A DNA stretch of 64,000 nucleotides, from contig NZ_LMQL01000005.1 of NCBI RefSeq assembly GCF_001424545.1, forward strand, positions 1-64,000, given 5' to 3'. Below the pieces are notes generated by a model. It saw only the letters and a list, made by a program, of their open reading frames with translations, had not been told where the DNA came from and did no database searches. A program made the position numbers and the translations under genes. Below are positions 33,528 to 42,800 of this stretch, in pieces. How positions within the stretch are numbered: the first letter of the stretch is position 1; the number at the start of each line of letters is the position of its first letter. The stretch is from Ramlibacter sp. Leaf400. GTDB taxonomy: Bacteria; Pseudomonadota; Gammaproteobacteria; Burkholderiales; Burkholderiaceae_C.

Positions 33528-35482
33528 CATGGGCGCGGCAGGGCGGCCAACTGCTCGATGACGGAACGCAGCAGCTGCCGCGCGGCCTCGTCGCAGAGCA
33601 GGGAGTCGGGGCGGTACAGCAGGCACGCCAGACGATCCCGGGTGAGCACCACCGGTCGGCCGTCGGCATCGGTGGCGAGCACCTGCCAGTCCGGCGGCGG
33701 CTGCACCAGCTCCAGCGTGGCGTAGCGGCCGGCGCCGAAAGTCTCGCCGGTGTCGGTGCGGGTGCAGCGCAGGGCGCGGCCGTGTTCGCCGGCGACCGGC
33801 CGGATCTGCGCGCCGGCCTGCGCGAGCAGGCGGTAGGCCGCGTCACCGATGGCGACGAGGGCCGGACCTTCCGGTGTGGGGGCCGTCCCGGCGAGCAGGT
33901 GGACCGCATCGACGTCGCCCTCGGTGTCGATGCCGAGCGACGCCAGCGTGTCGGCAAGCGCGGCCTCGAAGGGATCGCCTTGCGCCAGCAGGCGTACCGC
34001 CAACGGGGCGAGCGGGCCGGAGGCGACGCGGGTCGTACCGGGCGCATCCTCCAGGCCGAACGCGCGCCAGAGCGAACGCGTCTTCAGCCGCGACTCCGCT
34101 TCCTCCCGGCCGGGCGACGAGTCGGCCAGCAGGTCGCCGCCGGTGCGCACCTCGGCGACGTCGCCGTGCACGGCGGCGGCGCGCAGCAGCGTGCCCACCA
34201 GCGCATCGCCGTCCGCCGACACCTGGACCACCAGGCCGCCGTACCAGCCGCGCGGGCTGGCCTCCAGGTCGGCGATGGCGCGCAGGGCTTCGGCGCGCGG
34301 CGCGCCGGTGAGCATCACGGGCGCCGCGGTCGCGACGATCGCGTCCCAGGCGTCGCAGCCCTGGCGCAACTTGCCGCCCAGGCGATCGACGGCATGCACC
34401 ACCGTCGCCAGCGACATCGGCCGGCGCCGGTCGAGCAGGCGCAGGCTGCCCGGTTCGCACAGCGGCGCCAGGTCGTTGCGCAGAGCGTCGCTGCACACGG
34501 CCAGCGCCGCGGCATCGACCTCTTCGTTGAACAGCTCGCGCAGCGACTCGGCCTCGCCCTGGGCACCGGGGCGGCGGGCCACCGTGCCGCAGACGGGGAG
34601 CGATTGCACCTCGCCGCCGCGCACCACCAGCTGCAGGTCGGGCGAAGCGCCCAGCAGGCGCAGGCCGCTGCCGTCGTTGAGGAAGAAACTCGCCGGCGCG
34701 GGGTTGGCCGCACGGAGCCGCGCGAAGGCCTTTGACGGCGGCATCGCCACGCGGCGGCGGTAGCTCTGGCTGAGGGTGAGCGAAACCAGCGGGCGCTCGC
34801 GCAGGACCGTGAGGGCGCGGCCTACCATCTCGGCGTAGCCGCCGGGGGCGAAGTCGTCGCCGGGTGCGGGAACGCCGGGCGAAGTGGGGGTTGCGTCCAC
34901 CGGTTCGCTGGCCGCTTCGACGCCCGGGAGGCTAAGTTGCACGAAGGACCATCGCCCGTCGGCATCGCGCCGCAGCAGGCGCTCGGGGAAGTAGAAGACG
35001 CCGAGTTCTGGATTGCCGCCTCCGCGGGGATGACGGGAAGGGGGGCCGTCACCACCGGCATGAATGCCGTCACCCCCGCGGAGGCGGGGGTCCAGTGCTT
35101 CCGTCTTCCTGGCCAGCCGATGCGCCTCGAACCGCAACGCCCCCAGCAACAGGACATCCGGCGAAGGCTGGAAGCAGCGCAGCAACCCCCGCAACTGCGC
35201 GACCGGTGAAACGCCAGCGCCGCGTCGCAATCCCGAACGCCAGCCCTGCAGCGCCTGCGACCCGAACAAGGCCGCCCCGAACCCCGTCAGCGCCCGGACC
35301 TCCACCCCGTCCTCGAACACCCCGATCCGCAGCGCCGGCCGCGCGACCAGCGTGGCCTGCAGCGGGTGCAGCCCCGCGATGCCGGCGTCGACGCCGAAGT
35401 ACAGGCCTTCGCAAGCATCGAGCGCGGCGAGCGCCCGTTCGGCCTCTTCCGGCGAACAGGCGCCGCGCTCGATGCGCATCAT
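33527..35482 (-). CDS. TrpE/PabB/PhzE-like chorismate-binding protein fused to a degenerate glutaminase-like domain
   Basis: 651 residues. The central part is a chorismate-utilizing domain (LLGASPDLQLVVRGGEV; RNDLAPLCEPGS; TVVHAVDRL; VMLTGAPRAEALRAI; ADSSPGREEAES). The Glu-His pair that normally precedes the RND motif, including an Mg-binding Glu, aligns with Ala-Leu. The last ~140 residues follow a class-I glutamine amidotransferase pattern (as in PhzE) but the nucleophile elbow GVCLGHQ reads GDAAYRL, RYHS reads RYAT, and FHPES reads YRPDS: all three catalytic residues are gone. Residues ~127-157 are translated from a REP-like repeat. ATG overlaps the Bug gene stop. Product unknown; an ADIC/anthranilate-type enzyme or a non-catalytic relative. 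Confidence 0.75.
   Translation of the reverse strand: MMRIERGACSPEEAERALAALDACEGLYFGVDAGIAGLHPLQATLVARPALRIGVFEDGVEVRALTGFGAALFGSQALQGWRSGLRRGAGVSPVAQLRGLLRCFQPSPDVLLLGALRFEAHRLARKTEALDPRLRGGDGIHAGGDGPPSRHPRGGGNPELGVFYFPERLLRRDADGRWSFVQLSLPGVEAASEPVDATPTSPGVPAPGDDFAPGGYAEMVGRALTVLRERPLVSLTLSQSYRRRVAMPPSKAFARLRAANPAPASFFLNDGSGLRLLGASPDLQLVVRGGEVQSLPVCGTVARRPGAQGEAESLRELFNEEVDAAALAVCSDALRNDLAPLCEPGSLRLLDRRRPMSLATVVHAVDRLGGKLRQGCDAWDAIVATAAPVMLTGAPRAEALRAIADLEASPRGWYGGLVVQVSADGDALVGTLLRAAAVHGDVAEVRTGGDLLADSSPGREEAESRLKTRSLWRAFGLEDAPGTTRVASGPLAPLAVRLLAQGDPFEAALADTLASLGIDTEGDVDAVHLLAGTAPTPEGPALVAIGDAAYRLLAQAGAQIRPVAGEHGRALRCTRTDTGETFGAGRYATLELVQPPPDWQVLATDADGRPVVLTRDRLACLLYRPDSLLCDEAARQLLRSVIEQLAALPRP
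35010..35103. repeat. REP-like doublet inserted in frame in the TrpE/PhzE-like gene
   Basis: Left unit ATTGCCGCCTCCGCGGGGAT and right unit CACCCCCGCGGAGGCGGGGG flank a spacer, as in the intergenic copies. On the minus strand it is read as LDPRLRGGDGIHAGGDG and SRHPRGGGNPEL, with no stop codon or frame change, between ordinary-looking protein segments. Confidence 0.8.
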
Positions 35483-36486
35483 TCCATCTTGATGCCGGTG
35501 CGCTTGATGACAGGCGTCATCGTGCGCAGTTCCTGCTGCATGAAGCGCGCAAGGTCCTGGGGCGATCCGCCGATGGGCTCCATGTACTGCGCGTGCATCT
35601 TCTCCTTGGTCTCGGGCATGGCGAGCACCGCGTTGATCTCCTGGTTCATGCGCCGCACGATGTCGTCGGGCGTGCTGGCCGGCGCCATGATGGCCATCCA
35701 GGCCAGGTTCTCGATCTCGGGCAGGCCGGCTTCCTTCATGGTCGGGATGTCGGGCGTCAGCGCGCTGCGCTTGGCGGTGGAGACGGCCAGCGTGCGCAGC
35801 TTGCCGGCCTTGACCTGGGGCAGCACGGCGACGGCCGGCACGCAGGCGAACTGCACGTCGCCCTGCAGGATGGCCAGGACCGCCAGCGGCGACGACGCGT
35901 AGGGGATGTGCACCGCGTAGGTGTCGGTCTTGACCTTGAGCAGCTCGATGCCCAGGTGCGACAGGCTGCCCACGCCGGTGGAGGAGAAGTTGAACTTGCC
36001 CGGGTTCTGCTTCATGGCACCGACCAGGCCGCGCAGGTCGTTGATGCCCGAGTCGCTGCGCACCGTGCAGACGTTGGCCTGGCCGCCGGCCAGCACCACC
36101 GGCTTGAGCTCGGTGAACGGGTTGTACGGCAGGTTCTTGTAGAGCACCGTGTTGTAGACCAGCGGACCGTTGGTGCTGATCACGTAGGTGTAGCCGTCGC
36201 CGGGCGACTTGGCCACGGCGCCGGTGCCGTTGTTGCCCCCGGCGCCGGGGCGGTTCTCCACCACCACCGGCTGGCCCAGGCGCGGCGAGAGGCGCTCGGC
36301 GACGATGCGCGCCGCGACGTCGGGCGAGGAGCCCGGGCCGTAGGGCACGACGATGCGCACCGGCTTGTTCGGCCAGCCCGAGCTGGATGCAGCGGCCTGC
36401 TGGGCGCCCGCGTTGAGCGAGAAACTGGCCAGGCCGGCGGCGGCCAGGGCGGTGGTGAAGAGGCGGCGGGACAAGAGCGTTTTCAT
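35479..36486 (-). CDS. Bug/TctC-family periplasmic receptor
   Basis: 335-residue receptor; signal peptide with double Arg (SRRLFTTALAAAGLASFSLN) and cleavage after AGA near residue 28. Motifs VRIVVPYGPGSSPDVAARI, VVENRPGAGGNNG, FNFSSTGVGSLSHLG and TPDIPTMKEAG. Its start overlaps the chorismate-mutase-like gene and its stop overlaps the TrpE/PhzE-like gene, both by 4 bp, so the three proteins are made together. A solute receptor between two chorismate-family enzymes is unusual; its ligand may be an aromatic or cyclohexadienyl acid. No TctAB partner nearby. Confidence 0.87.
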   Translation of the reverse strand: MKTLLSRRLFTTALAAAGLASFSLNAGAQQAAASSSGWPNKPVRIVVPYGPGSSPDVAARIVAERLSPRLGQPVVVENRPGAGGNNGTGAVAKSPGDGYTYVISTNGPLVYNTVLYKNLPYNPFTELKPVVLAGGQANVCTVRSDSGINDLRGLVGAMKQNPGKFNFSSTGVGSLSHLGIELLKVKTDTYAVHIPYASSPLAVLAILQGDVQFACVPAVAVLPQVKAGKLRTLAVSTAKRSALTPDIPTMKEAGLPEIENLAWMAIMAPASTPDDIVRRMNQEINAVLAMPETKEKMHAQYMEPIGGSPQDLARFMQQELRTMTPVIKRTGIKME

Positions 36487-36863
36487 GGTTCGATCGGTTC
36501 GGTCTGCTGGAACAAGTCGCCTTCGGCGGCCACGAAGCCGGCCACGAGCGTGCGGTAGGTCGATTCCACGATGGCCGGCAGGCCCGGGAACGAGGCTTCG
36601 TGCTCAGCCGCCAATCCTCGCACACGTTCGAACACCTGGGCCTGGCGGGCAGGGGCCTGCACCTGGAAGGCGTCGCGCTTGAAGCGGGTGGCATCGCGCA
36701 CGCACTGCGCGCGCTGCGCGAGCAGCGCGACGATCTGCTCGTCGAGCGAATCGATGCGCTGGCGCAGGTCGGCCAGGGTCGGGGCCACGGGCTGGTAGGC
36801 CGGGTCCTTGAAGCGGCGCACCGGCGGCGTGGTGGTGGAAGGTTCGCTGGAGGAAGAGGGCAT
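36483..36863 (-). CDS. Chorismate mutase / isochorismate-pyruvate lyase (PchB-like)
   Basis: 126-residue AroQ-fold protein. After a Ser/Thr/Pro-rich leader, helix 1 reads LADLRQRIDSLDEQIVALLAQR, followed by CVRDATRFKRD and APARQAQVFERVRGLA; the RFK...AP.R pattern and loop are those of PchB, which splits isochorismate to salicylate and pyruvate and also has weak mutase activity. Catalytic Arg and Lys positions (first-helix Arg, loop Lys) are retained. It heads the three-gene overlap with Bug receptor and TrpE/PhzE-like genes, 69 bp after an MFS gene on the same strand. Confidence 0.82.
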   Translation of the reverse strand: MPSSSSEPSTTTPPVRRFKDPAYQPVAPTLADLRQRIDSLDEQIVALLAQRAQCVRDATRFKRDAFQVQAPARQAQVFERVRGLAAEHEASFPGLPAIVESTYRTLVAGFVAAEGDLFQQTEPIEP

Positions 36864-36932
36864 CCGTCGCTCGAGGCAAAACCACGAGCGTACCGCGATG
36901 CCCGCGAAGCAGACGAAAGGATGAACCCGGGG

Positions 36933-38522
36933 TCAGGCGCGCGGCGCGCCCTGGCCGCGGCCGACCCACAGCGCCGCGACGCCCGCGCTGGCCACCGCCA
37001 GCACCACGCTCAGCACCATGATCCAGCGGTAGCCGGCGACGAAGGCGGAATGCACGGCGTCGCGCACCACGGCCGCGGCCGGGCCGCCGGCGTTCGCGGG
37101 CACCTCGATGCCGGCCAGCCGCGCGCGCTGCTCCCACACCGCGTCCAGCACCGGCGCCGGCAGGGCGCCCGAGCGCAGGCGGCCCAGCAGCGCGGGTTCG
37201 AACACCAGCGCCATCACCCAGCCGAACACCGCGATCGCCAGCAGGCCGGCCACGCGCGACATCGCGTTGTTGACGCCCGAGGCGGTGCCGGCGTCCGCCG
37301 GGCCGACGGCGTTCATCACCGCCGTGGTCAGGGGTGCGATGGCGATCGCCATGCCCAGGCCCAGCACCGCGATGCCGGGCAGGAAGTGCAGCCAGTAGCT
37401 CGCGCCGGTGCCGGGCAGCAGCAGCAGCGCGAAGCCGGCGCCCGCGATGAGCGGCCCGACGATCAGCGGCTTGCGCGCGCCGTGCCGGTCGACCAGCCCG
37501 CCGGCCCAGCGCGAGAGCAGGAACAGGATGGCCACGAAGGGCAGGAGCGCCGCACCCGCCGCCGTGGCCGACAGGCCCTGCACCTGGATCAGGTTGAGCG
37601 GCACGTAGAACAGCCCGCCGCCCAGCGCCGCGTACAGCAGCAGGGTGAGCAGGTTGGCGCCGGCGAAGTCCGCCTGCCGCAGCAGGCGCAGCGGCAGCAT
37701 GGGGTTGGGGTGCCGCTGCTCCGCGAACACGAAGGCCACCAGCGCCGCGAGGCCCAGCACCATCGCCGCCAGCACCTCGGGCGCGGCCCAGCCGCGCGTG
37801 GGCGCCTCGATGAAGGCGAACACCACGCCGCCCAGGCCCAGCGTAGCGAGCAGGGCGCCGCGCAGGTCCAGCCGGCCGGCCGCGCCCTGCGCGCGGCGGC
37901 TCTCGGGCACGCGCGTCCAGGCGATGGCCAGCACCAGCGCCACCAGCGGCAGGTTGACCGCGAAGGCCCAGGCCCAGGAGAAGCGGTCGACCAGCCAGCC
38001 GCCCAGCAGCGGGCCGACGGCGGACGTCACGCCGCTGAACGCGGCCCAGGTGCCGAAGGCGCGGCCGCGTTCCTGCTCGGGGAAGGTGGCGCTGATCAGG
38101 GCCAGGCTGCCGGGCACCAGCAGCGCGCCGCCCAAGCCCTGCACCGCGCGCGCCACGATCAGCTGCTGCACCGTCTGCGACAGGGCGCAGGCCAGCGAAG
38201 CGACGCCGAACAGGGCCACGCCCAGCGCGAAGACGCGGCGGCGGCCGTAGCGGTCGCCCAGTGCGCCGCCCACCAGCAGCAGCGCCGCCAGGAAGAGCGC
38301 GTACGACTCCACCACCCACTGCGCCTGGTAGACCGAGGCGTCGAGCGAGCGCTGGATCGCCGGCAGCGCCACGTTGACCACGGTGCCGTCGACGAAGGCC
38401 AGGCTGGAGCCCAGCACCGAGGCCGCCAGCACCCAGCGCTTGCAGCTCTCGTCCGCGCCCGGCGCCGCCTCGCCGTGCCGCATCGCGCCTTCTTCGCAGG
38501 GCAGCCGGGCGGTCTGGGTCAT
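36933..38522 (-). CDS. MFS transporter, DHA2 (14-TMS drug:H+ antiporter) type
   Basis: 529-residue membrane protein with about fourteen hydrophobic segments. Family marks: SSLAFVDGTVVNVALPAIQ (motif D1), GGALGDRYGRRRVF (motif A) and ARAVQGLGGALLVPGSLALI (motif C region). Members export drugs, dyes or secondary metabolites. It starts 19 bp after the upstream MFS gene and lies 69 bp before the PchB-like gene, so it could export a product of that operon. The cargo is not readable from sequence. Confidence 0.9.
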   Translation of the reverse strand: MTQTARLPCEEGAMRHGEAAPGADESCKRWVLAASVLGSSLAFVDGTVVNVALPAIQRSLDASVYQAQWVVESYALFLAALLLVGGALGDRYGRRRVFALGVALFGVASLACALSQTVQQLIVARAVQGLGGALLVPGSLALISATFPEQERGRAFGTWAAFSGVTSAVGPLLGGWLVDRFSWAWAFAVNLPLVALVLAIAWTRVPESRRAQGAAGRLDLRGALLATLGLGGVVFAFIEAPTRGWAAPEVLAAMVLGLAALVAFVFAEQRHPNPMLPLRLLRQADFAGANLLTLLLYAALGGGLFYVPLNLIQVQGLSATAAGAALLPFVAILFLLSRWAGGLVDRHGARKPLIVGPLIAGAGFALLLLPGTGASYWLHFLPGIAVLGLGMAIAIAPLTTAVMNAVGPADAGTASGVNNAMSRVAGLLAIAVFGWVMALVFEPALLGRLRSGALPAPVLDAVWEQRARLAGIEVPANAGGPAAAVVRDAVHSAFVAGYRWIMVLSVVLAVASAGVAALWVGRGQGAPRA

Positions 38523-38541
38523 GGCAGGGGGCCGGAAAGGG

Positions 38542-39762
38542 CTACGCCGGCTTCTTGGCCAGCAGGAAGAGCGCCGACCCCGACCCGGCCACCAGGGCCA
38601 GCAGGGTGAAGCCCAGGCGGTAGTCGCCGGTGAGGTCCTTCAGGCCGCCGGCCACCAGCGGCCCGGCCACCTGGCCGGCCGCGATGATGAAGGCCGACAG
38701 CCCCAGGATCATGCCGATCGCCTGCAGGCCGAAATAGTCGGCGCGCATCGCCTGCATGAAGGGCCCGCGCAGGCCCCAGGCGAAGCCGTGCAGCACGGCG
38801 AAGGCGACCAGCAGCGCCGGGTGCGTGGCGAAGGTGAGCAGCAAGAGGCCGACCATGTGGGCCAGCATGCACCCGGCCGCGACGTAGCGCTTCTCCCAGC
38901 GGTCGCCCACGGCGGCGCCCGACAGCACGCCCAGCACCTGGAACACCGTCATCAGCGTGATCACCAGCGAGGCCTGCGCGACCGAGTAGCCCAGGCCTTC
39001 CTTCAGGTGCGAGATCGCGTGCACGTTCACCGCCGTCACCACCAGCAGCGCGAAGCCGTGGCCCAGGCCCAGCAGCCAGAAGGCGCGGGTGCGCAGCGCC
39101 TCGGCCGCGGTGAACTGGCGCTCGGGTTCGGCGGCCCCAGGGCCCTGGGCGGGATCGGGCGCGTCGGGCGGCAGGCCGTCCTCGGTCTCGCCGATCTCCG
39201 CGGGCGAGCGCCGCAGCATGCGCGCCAGCGGCAGGCCGATCACGATCGCCGCGATGCCGGAAGCCATCGCGGTCGTGCGCCAGCCCCACACCTGCATCAT
39301 CCAGGCCAGCAGCGGGACGGCCACGCCGCCCAGGGCCAGGCCCAGGCTCATGATGGACAGCGCACGCGCGCGCTTGCGGCGGAACCAGTGCACCAGCGTC
39401 ACCGTCAGCGGGAAGTACCCCGCCAGGCTGGAGCCCAGCGCCAGCAGGAAGATGGCGGAGTAGAAGCCGGTGAGGGTGTCGATCTGGCTGAGGACCATGA
39501 AGCCCAGGCCGAACAGCACAAGGCCCACCTGCACGGACGACCGCGCGCCGAAGCGGTCGATCACCCAGCCCAGCAGCGGCCCGAGCAGGGCGCCTTCCAG
39601 CGACTGGATCGCCGCGCCGGCGGACAACGCCGTCTTGCTCCAGCCGAACTCGTCGGACAGGACCGCCACGTAGGCGCCGAAGGCCTGCATCAGCAGGCCG
39701 CCGTGCAGGAACTGGATGATGCAGGCCGCGGCGACCAGCCGCCAGCCGTAGAAGATCTTCAA
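38542..39762 (-). CDS. MFS transporter, monocarboxylate/oxalate-formate antiporter-like
   Basis: 406 residues, twelve predicted transmembrane helices with a central hydrophilic loop (PAEIGETEDGLPPDAPDPAQ). N-terminus IFYGWRLVAAACIIQFLHGG and the motif-A-like GWVIDRFGARS fit the MCT/OFA group that carries organic acids. Together with the DHA2 protein downstream it may move aromatic or carboxylic acids connected with the chorismate-type operon. No regulator gene is adjacent. Confidence 0.88.
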   Translation of the reverse strand: MKIFYGWRLVAAACIIQFLHGGLLMQAFGAYVAVLSDEFGWSKTALSAGAAIQSLEGALLGPLLGWVIDRFGARSSVQVGLVLFGLGFMVLSQIDTLTGFYSAIFLLALGSSLAGYFPLTVTLVHWFRRKRARALSIMSLGLALGGVAVPLLAWMMQVWGWRTTAMASGIAAIVIGLPLARMLRRSPAEIGETEDGLPPDAPDPAQGPGAAEPERQFTAAEALRTRAFWLLGLGHGFALLVVTAVNVHAISHLKEGLGYSVAQASLVITLMTVFQVLGVLSGAAVGDRWEKRYVAAGCMLAHMVGLLLLTFATHPALLVAFAVLHGFAWGLRGPFMQAMRADYFGLQAIGMILGLSAFIIAAGQVAGPLVAGGLKDLTGDYRLGFTLLALVAGSGSALFLLAKKPA

Positions 39763-39811
39763 GGGGGGAGGGGACGAAGCAGAGCGGCAAGTCTAGCCGC
39801 CCGCTCGCTCC

Positions 39812-42800
39812 TCAGGCCGCCGCCTGCGTGGACACCCGCGCCAGCAGCGCCTCCAGCGCCTCCAGCTCGGCCGGCTTGACCAGGTGCTCGTCGAAGCCCG
39901 CCTCGCGCGTGCGCTGGCGGTCCTCGGCCTGGCCCCAGCCGGTTAGCGCGACGACGTACATGCGCGAGCGCTGCGGGTGGTCGGCCAGGCGGCGCACCAC
40001 CTGGTAGCCGTCCATGCCCGGCATGCCCAGGTCCAGCAGCACCAGCGCGGGCGCTTCGGCGTCGATGGCCGCCAGCGCGTCGTGGCCGCCGTACACGACC
40101 CGGGTGCGCGCGCCCATCATCTCCAGCATGTAGCCCAGGCTGTCGGCGGCGTCGCGGTTGTCGTCCACCACCAGCACCGACGGCCCCTGCGGCGCGGCCA
40201 TGCGCAGGCCCGCGCCCGGCCCCGGTCCCTGCGGCGGGGGCTGCGAGCCCTGCGCCAGCGGCAGGCGCACCTCGAACGTGCTGCCCCGGCCCAGGCCGTC
40301 GCTGCGCGCGCGAACGCGGCCGCCGTGCAGCTCGACCAGGCTGCGCACGATCGACAGGCCGATGCCCAGCCCGCCCTGCGCGCGCGAGGCCGAACGGTCC
40401 ACCTGCACGAAGGGCTGGAACACTTCCTCCAGCATGTCGGCCGTCAGGCCCATGCCGTTGTCCTGGACCTGCACGACGGCGTCGTTGCCCTCGTGCCAGG
40501 CGCTCAGCGCGATGTGGCCGCCGGGCTCGGTGTACTTGGCCGAGTTGTTGAGCAGGTTGGCGAACACCTGCCCCAGGCGCATGGCGTCGCCGTCCACGTA
40601 GAGGCCGGCGGTGCCGTCCACGTCCACGTGCAGCGAATGGCGCGCCGCCTCCACCACCGGCCGGCTCGATTCGGCCGCGGCGCTCAGCGTCTCGTGCAGC
40701 GACAGCCGCGCGCGCTGCAGCACCACCTTGCCGGACGTGATGCGCGAGACCTCCAGCAGGTCGTCGACCAGCCGCACCAGCTGGTCGATCTGGCGGCGCA
40801 TCATGGCCTGCACGCGGGTGCCGCCGTCGGGCCCGCCGCCCAGCGCCAGCAGCTGCACGCCGTTGCGCAGCGGCGCCAGCGGGTTGCGCAGCTCGTGCGC
40901 CAGGGTGGCGATGAACTGGTCCTTGCGCCGCTCCACCTGCTGCAGTGCCGCGTGCGCCTGGGCCAGCGCCTCGGCGTCCTCGCGCTGGCGGCGCTGCACC
41001 TGGGCCCGCTCGAAGGCTTCCCAGCAGCGCAGCGCCGCGGCCTGCACCAGCTGCACCTCGGACTCGATCCAGTGGCGCGGCCGGCGCTGGTGGACGCCGA
41101 GCGCCGCCACGATGCGGTCGCCGCGCAGGATGCCCACCGAGATGAGCGACTGCGTGGCGGCGTAGCGGTAGTGCGAGCGGCCGGGCGCGATGCGGTCGTC
41201 GGACTCGGCGTCGTGCACCACGAGCGGCCGGCCCGCGCGGTACAGCCGCTCGTGCTCGGGGCCCAGGTCGCTCAGTCGGAAGCGGCCCGGCAGGGTCGGC
41301 ATGCTGTCGCGCCGGAACTCGCCGCAGATGTCGGTCGTGTCCTCGTCCTCGCCGATCAGCGCCCAGACGCAGCGGTCCGCCTCCAGGTGGCCGGCCAGGG
41401 CCCGCACCGCCTCGTCGAGCACCTGCTCGGGGTCCTCGATGCGCTGCATCAGGTTGGCGAACTCCGACAGGAAGCGCTGCTGCGACTCGCTGTCGCGGAT
41501 GCTGCGCTCCATCAGCCGGGTCTGAAGCACGTCGTGGAAGTAGAACGCCAGGCCGCCCGAGGCCACCGGGTAGATGTTGACCTCGAACCAGCCCGAGAGC
41601 GCGTTGTACGGTCCCTCGGCGGTGACCGAGATGCGCTCGCGCATGGCGCGCCGGAAGGGTTCCTGGAACACCGAGCTGGCCACCTCGGGGAACACCTCCC
41701 ACAGGTCGCGGCCCAGCAGCTGCTCGCGCGAGCGGCCGTAGATGGCCTCGGCGGCGCGGTTGACGTAGGTGAAGCGCCAGTCGGCGTCCACCGCGATGAA
41801 GCCCTCGGTGATGCTCTCCAGCACGTCCTGGACCTCGGAGCGCAGCTCCTGCTCGCGCCGCATCGCCTCGCGCCGCACCTGCGCCAGCCGCATGGTGCCG
41901 GCCACGCGGGCCAGCAGCTCGCGGGCGGGGAAGGGCTTGACCAGGAAGTCGTCGGCGCCGCCTTCCAGCGCGCGCACCCGGGCGTCCTCGGCGGCGTTGG
42001 CCGACACCATGATCACCGGCAGCGTGGCCGTGGCCGCTGTCTCGCGCAGGCGGCGCAGCAGCTGGAAGCCGTCCATGCGGGCCATCATCACGTCGGTGAC
42101 CACCAGGTCCGGCATCCGTTCGCCGATGCGCTGCAGCGCCTGCCAGCCATCGGAAGCGATGCACACCTCGTGCTCGCGGCCGAGCAGGCGCGCCAGGTAG
42201 GAGCGCATGTCGGGGTTGTCGTCCACCAGCAGCACCAGGCCGCGCGCGCCGGCGGGGCGCGGCGCGGGGAGGGCGGGCGGCTCCGGCAGGCCGGCGCCGG
42301 CCAGGGCCATCGCCGCGTTCTCGTCGGGCGAATCCGCCTCCAGCCAGCCGTCGACCTCGTCCAGCCATCCGGCCGGCGCGGCCGGGCCTTCGGCCGGCTC
42401 GTGCACCACGTGGCTGGCCGGCAGGTGCTCGAACCCGTGGCGAAGCTGCACCGAGAACACGCTGCCTTCGCCCAGCCGGCTGTCCACGTGCACGGTGGCG
42501 CCGTGCATGCGCACGAGTTCGGCCACCAGCGCCAGGCCGATGCCGGTGCCCTCGATGCTGCGGCCCGGCGCGCCGTCCACCCGGTAGAAGCGCTCGAACA
42601 CGTGGTCGATCGCGTCCGGCGGGATGCCCACGCCGGTGTCGGACACTTCCAGCCGCGCGCCGGCCGGGGTGGACCGCAGCCGCACGCTGATGCGGCCGGC
42701 CAGCGTGTACTTGACTGCGTTGGACACCAGGTTGAAGACGATGCGCTCCCACATCCCCCGGTCCACGTACACCGGCGCGTCCAGCGGCTCGCAGCGGATG

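Noticed and set aside
30463-33561. 1032-codon open frame over the ligase and receptor genes
   Set aside because: Compositionally a shadow (Arg/Ala/His-rich); both underlying proteins have full family motifs in other frames.
33527-36694. Apparent 1055-residue fusion on the minus strand
   Set aside because: Codons upstream of 35482 read the receptor gene out of frame; the receptor and mutase frames are clearly real, so only 33527-35482 is kept.
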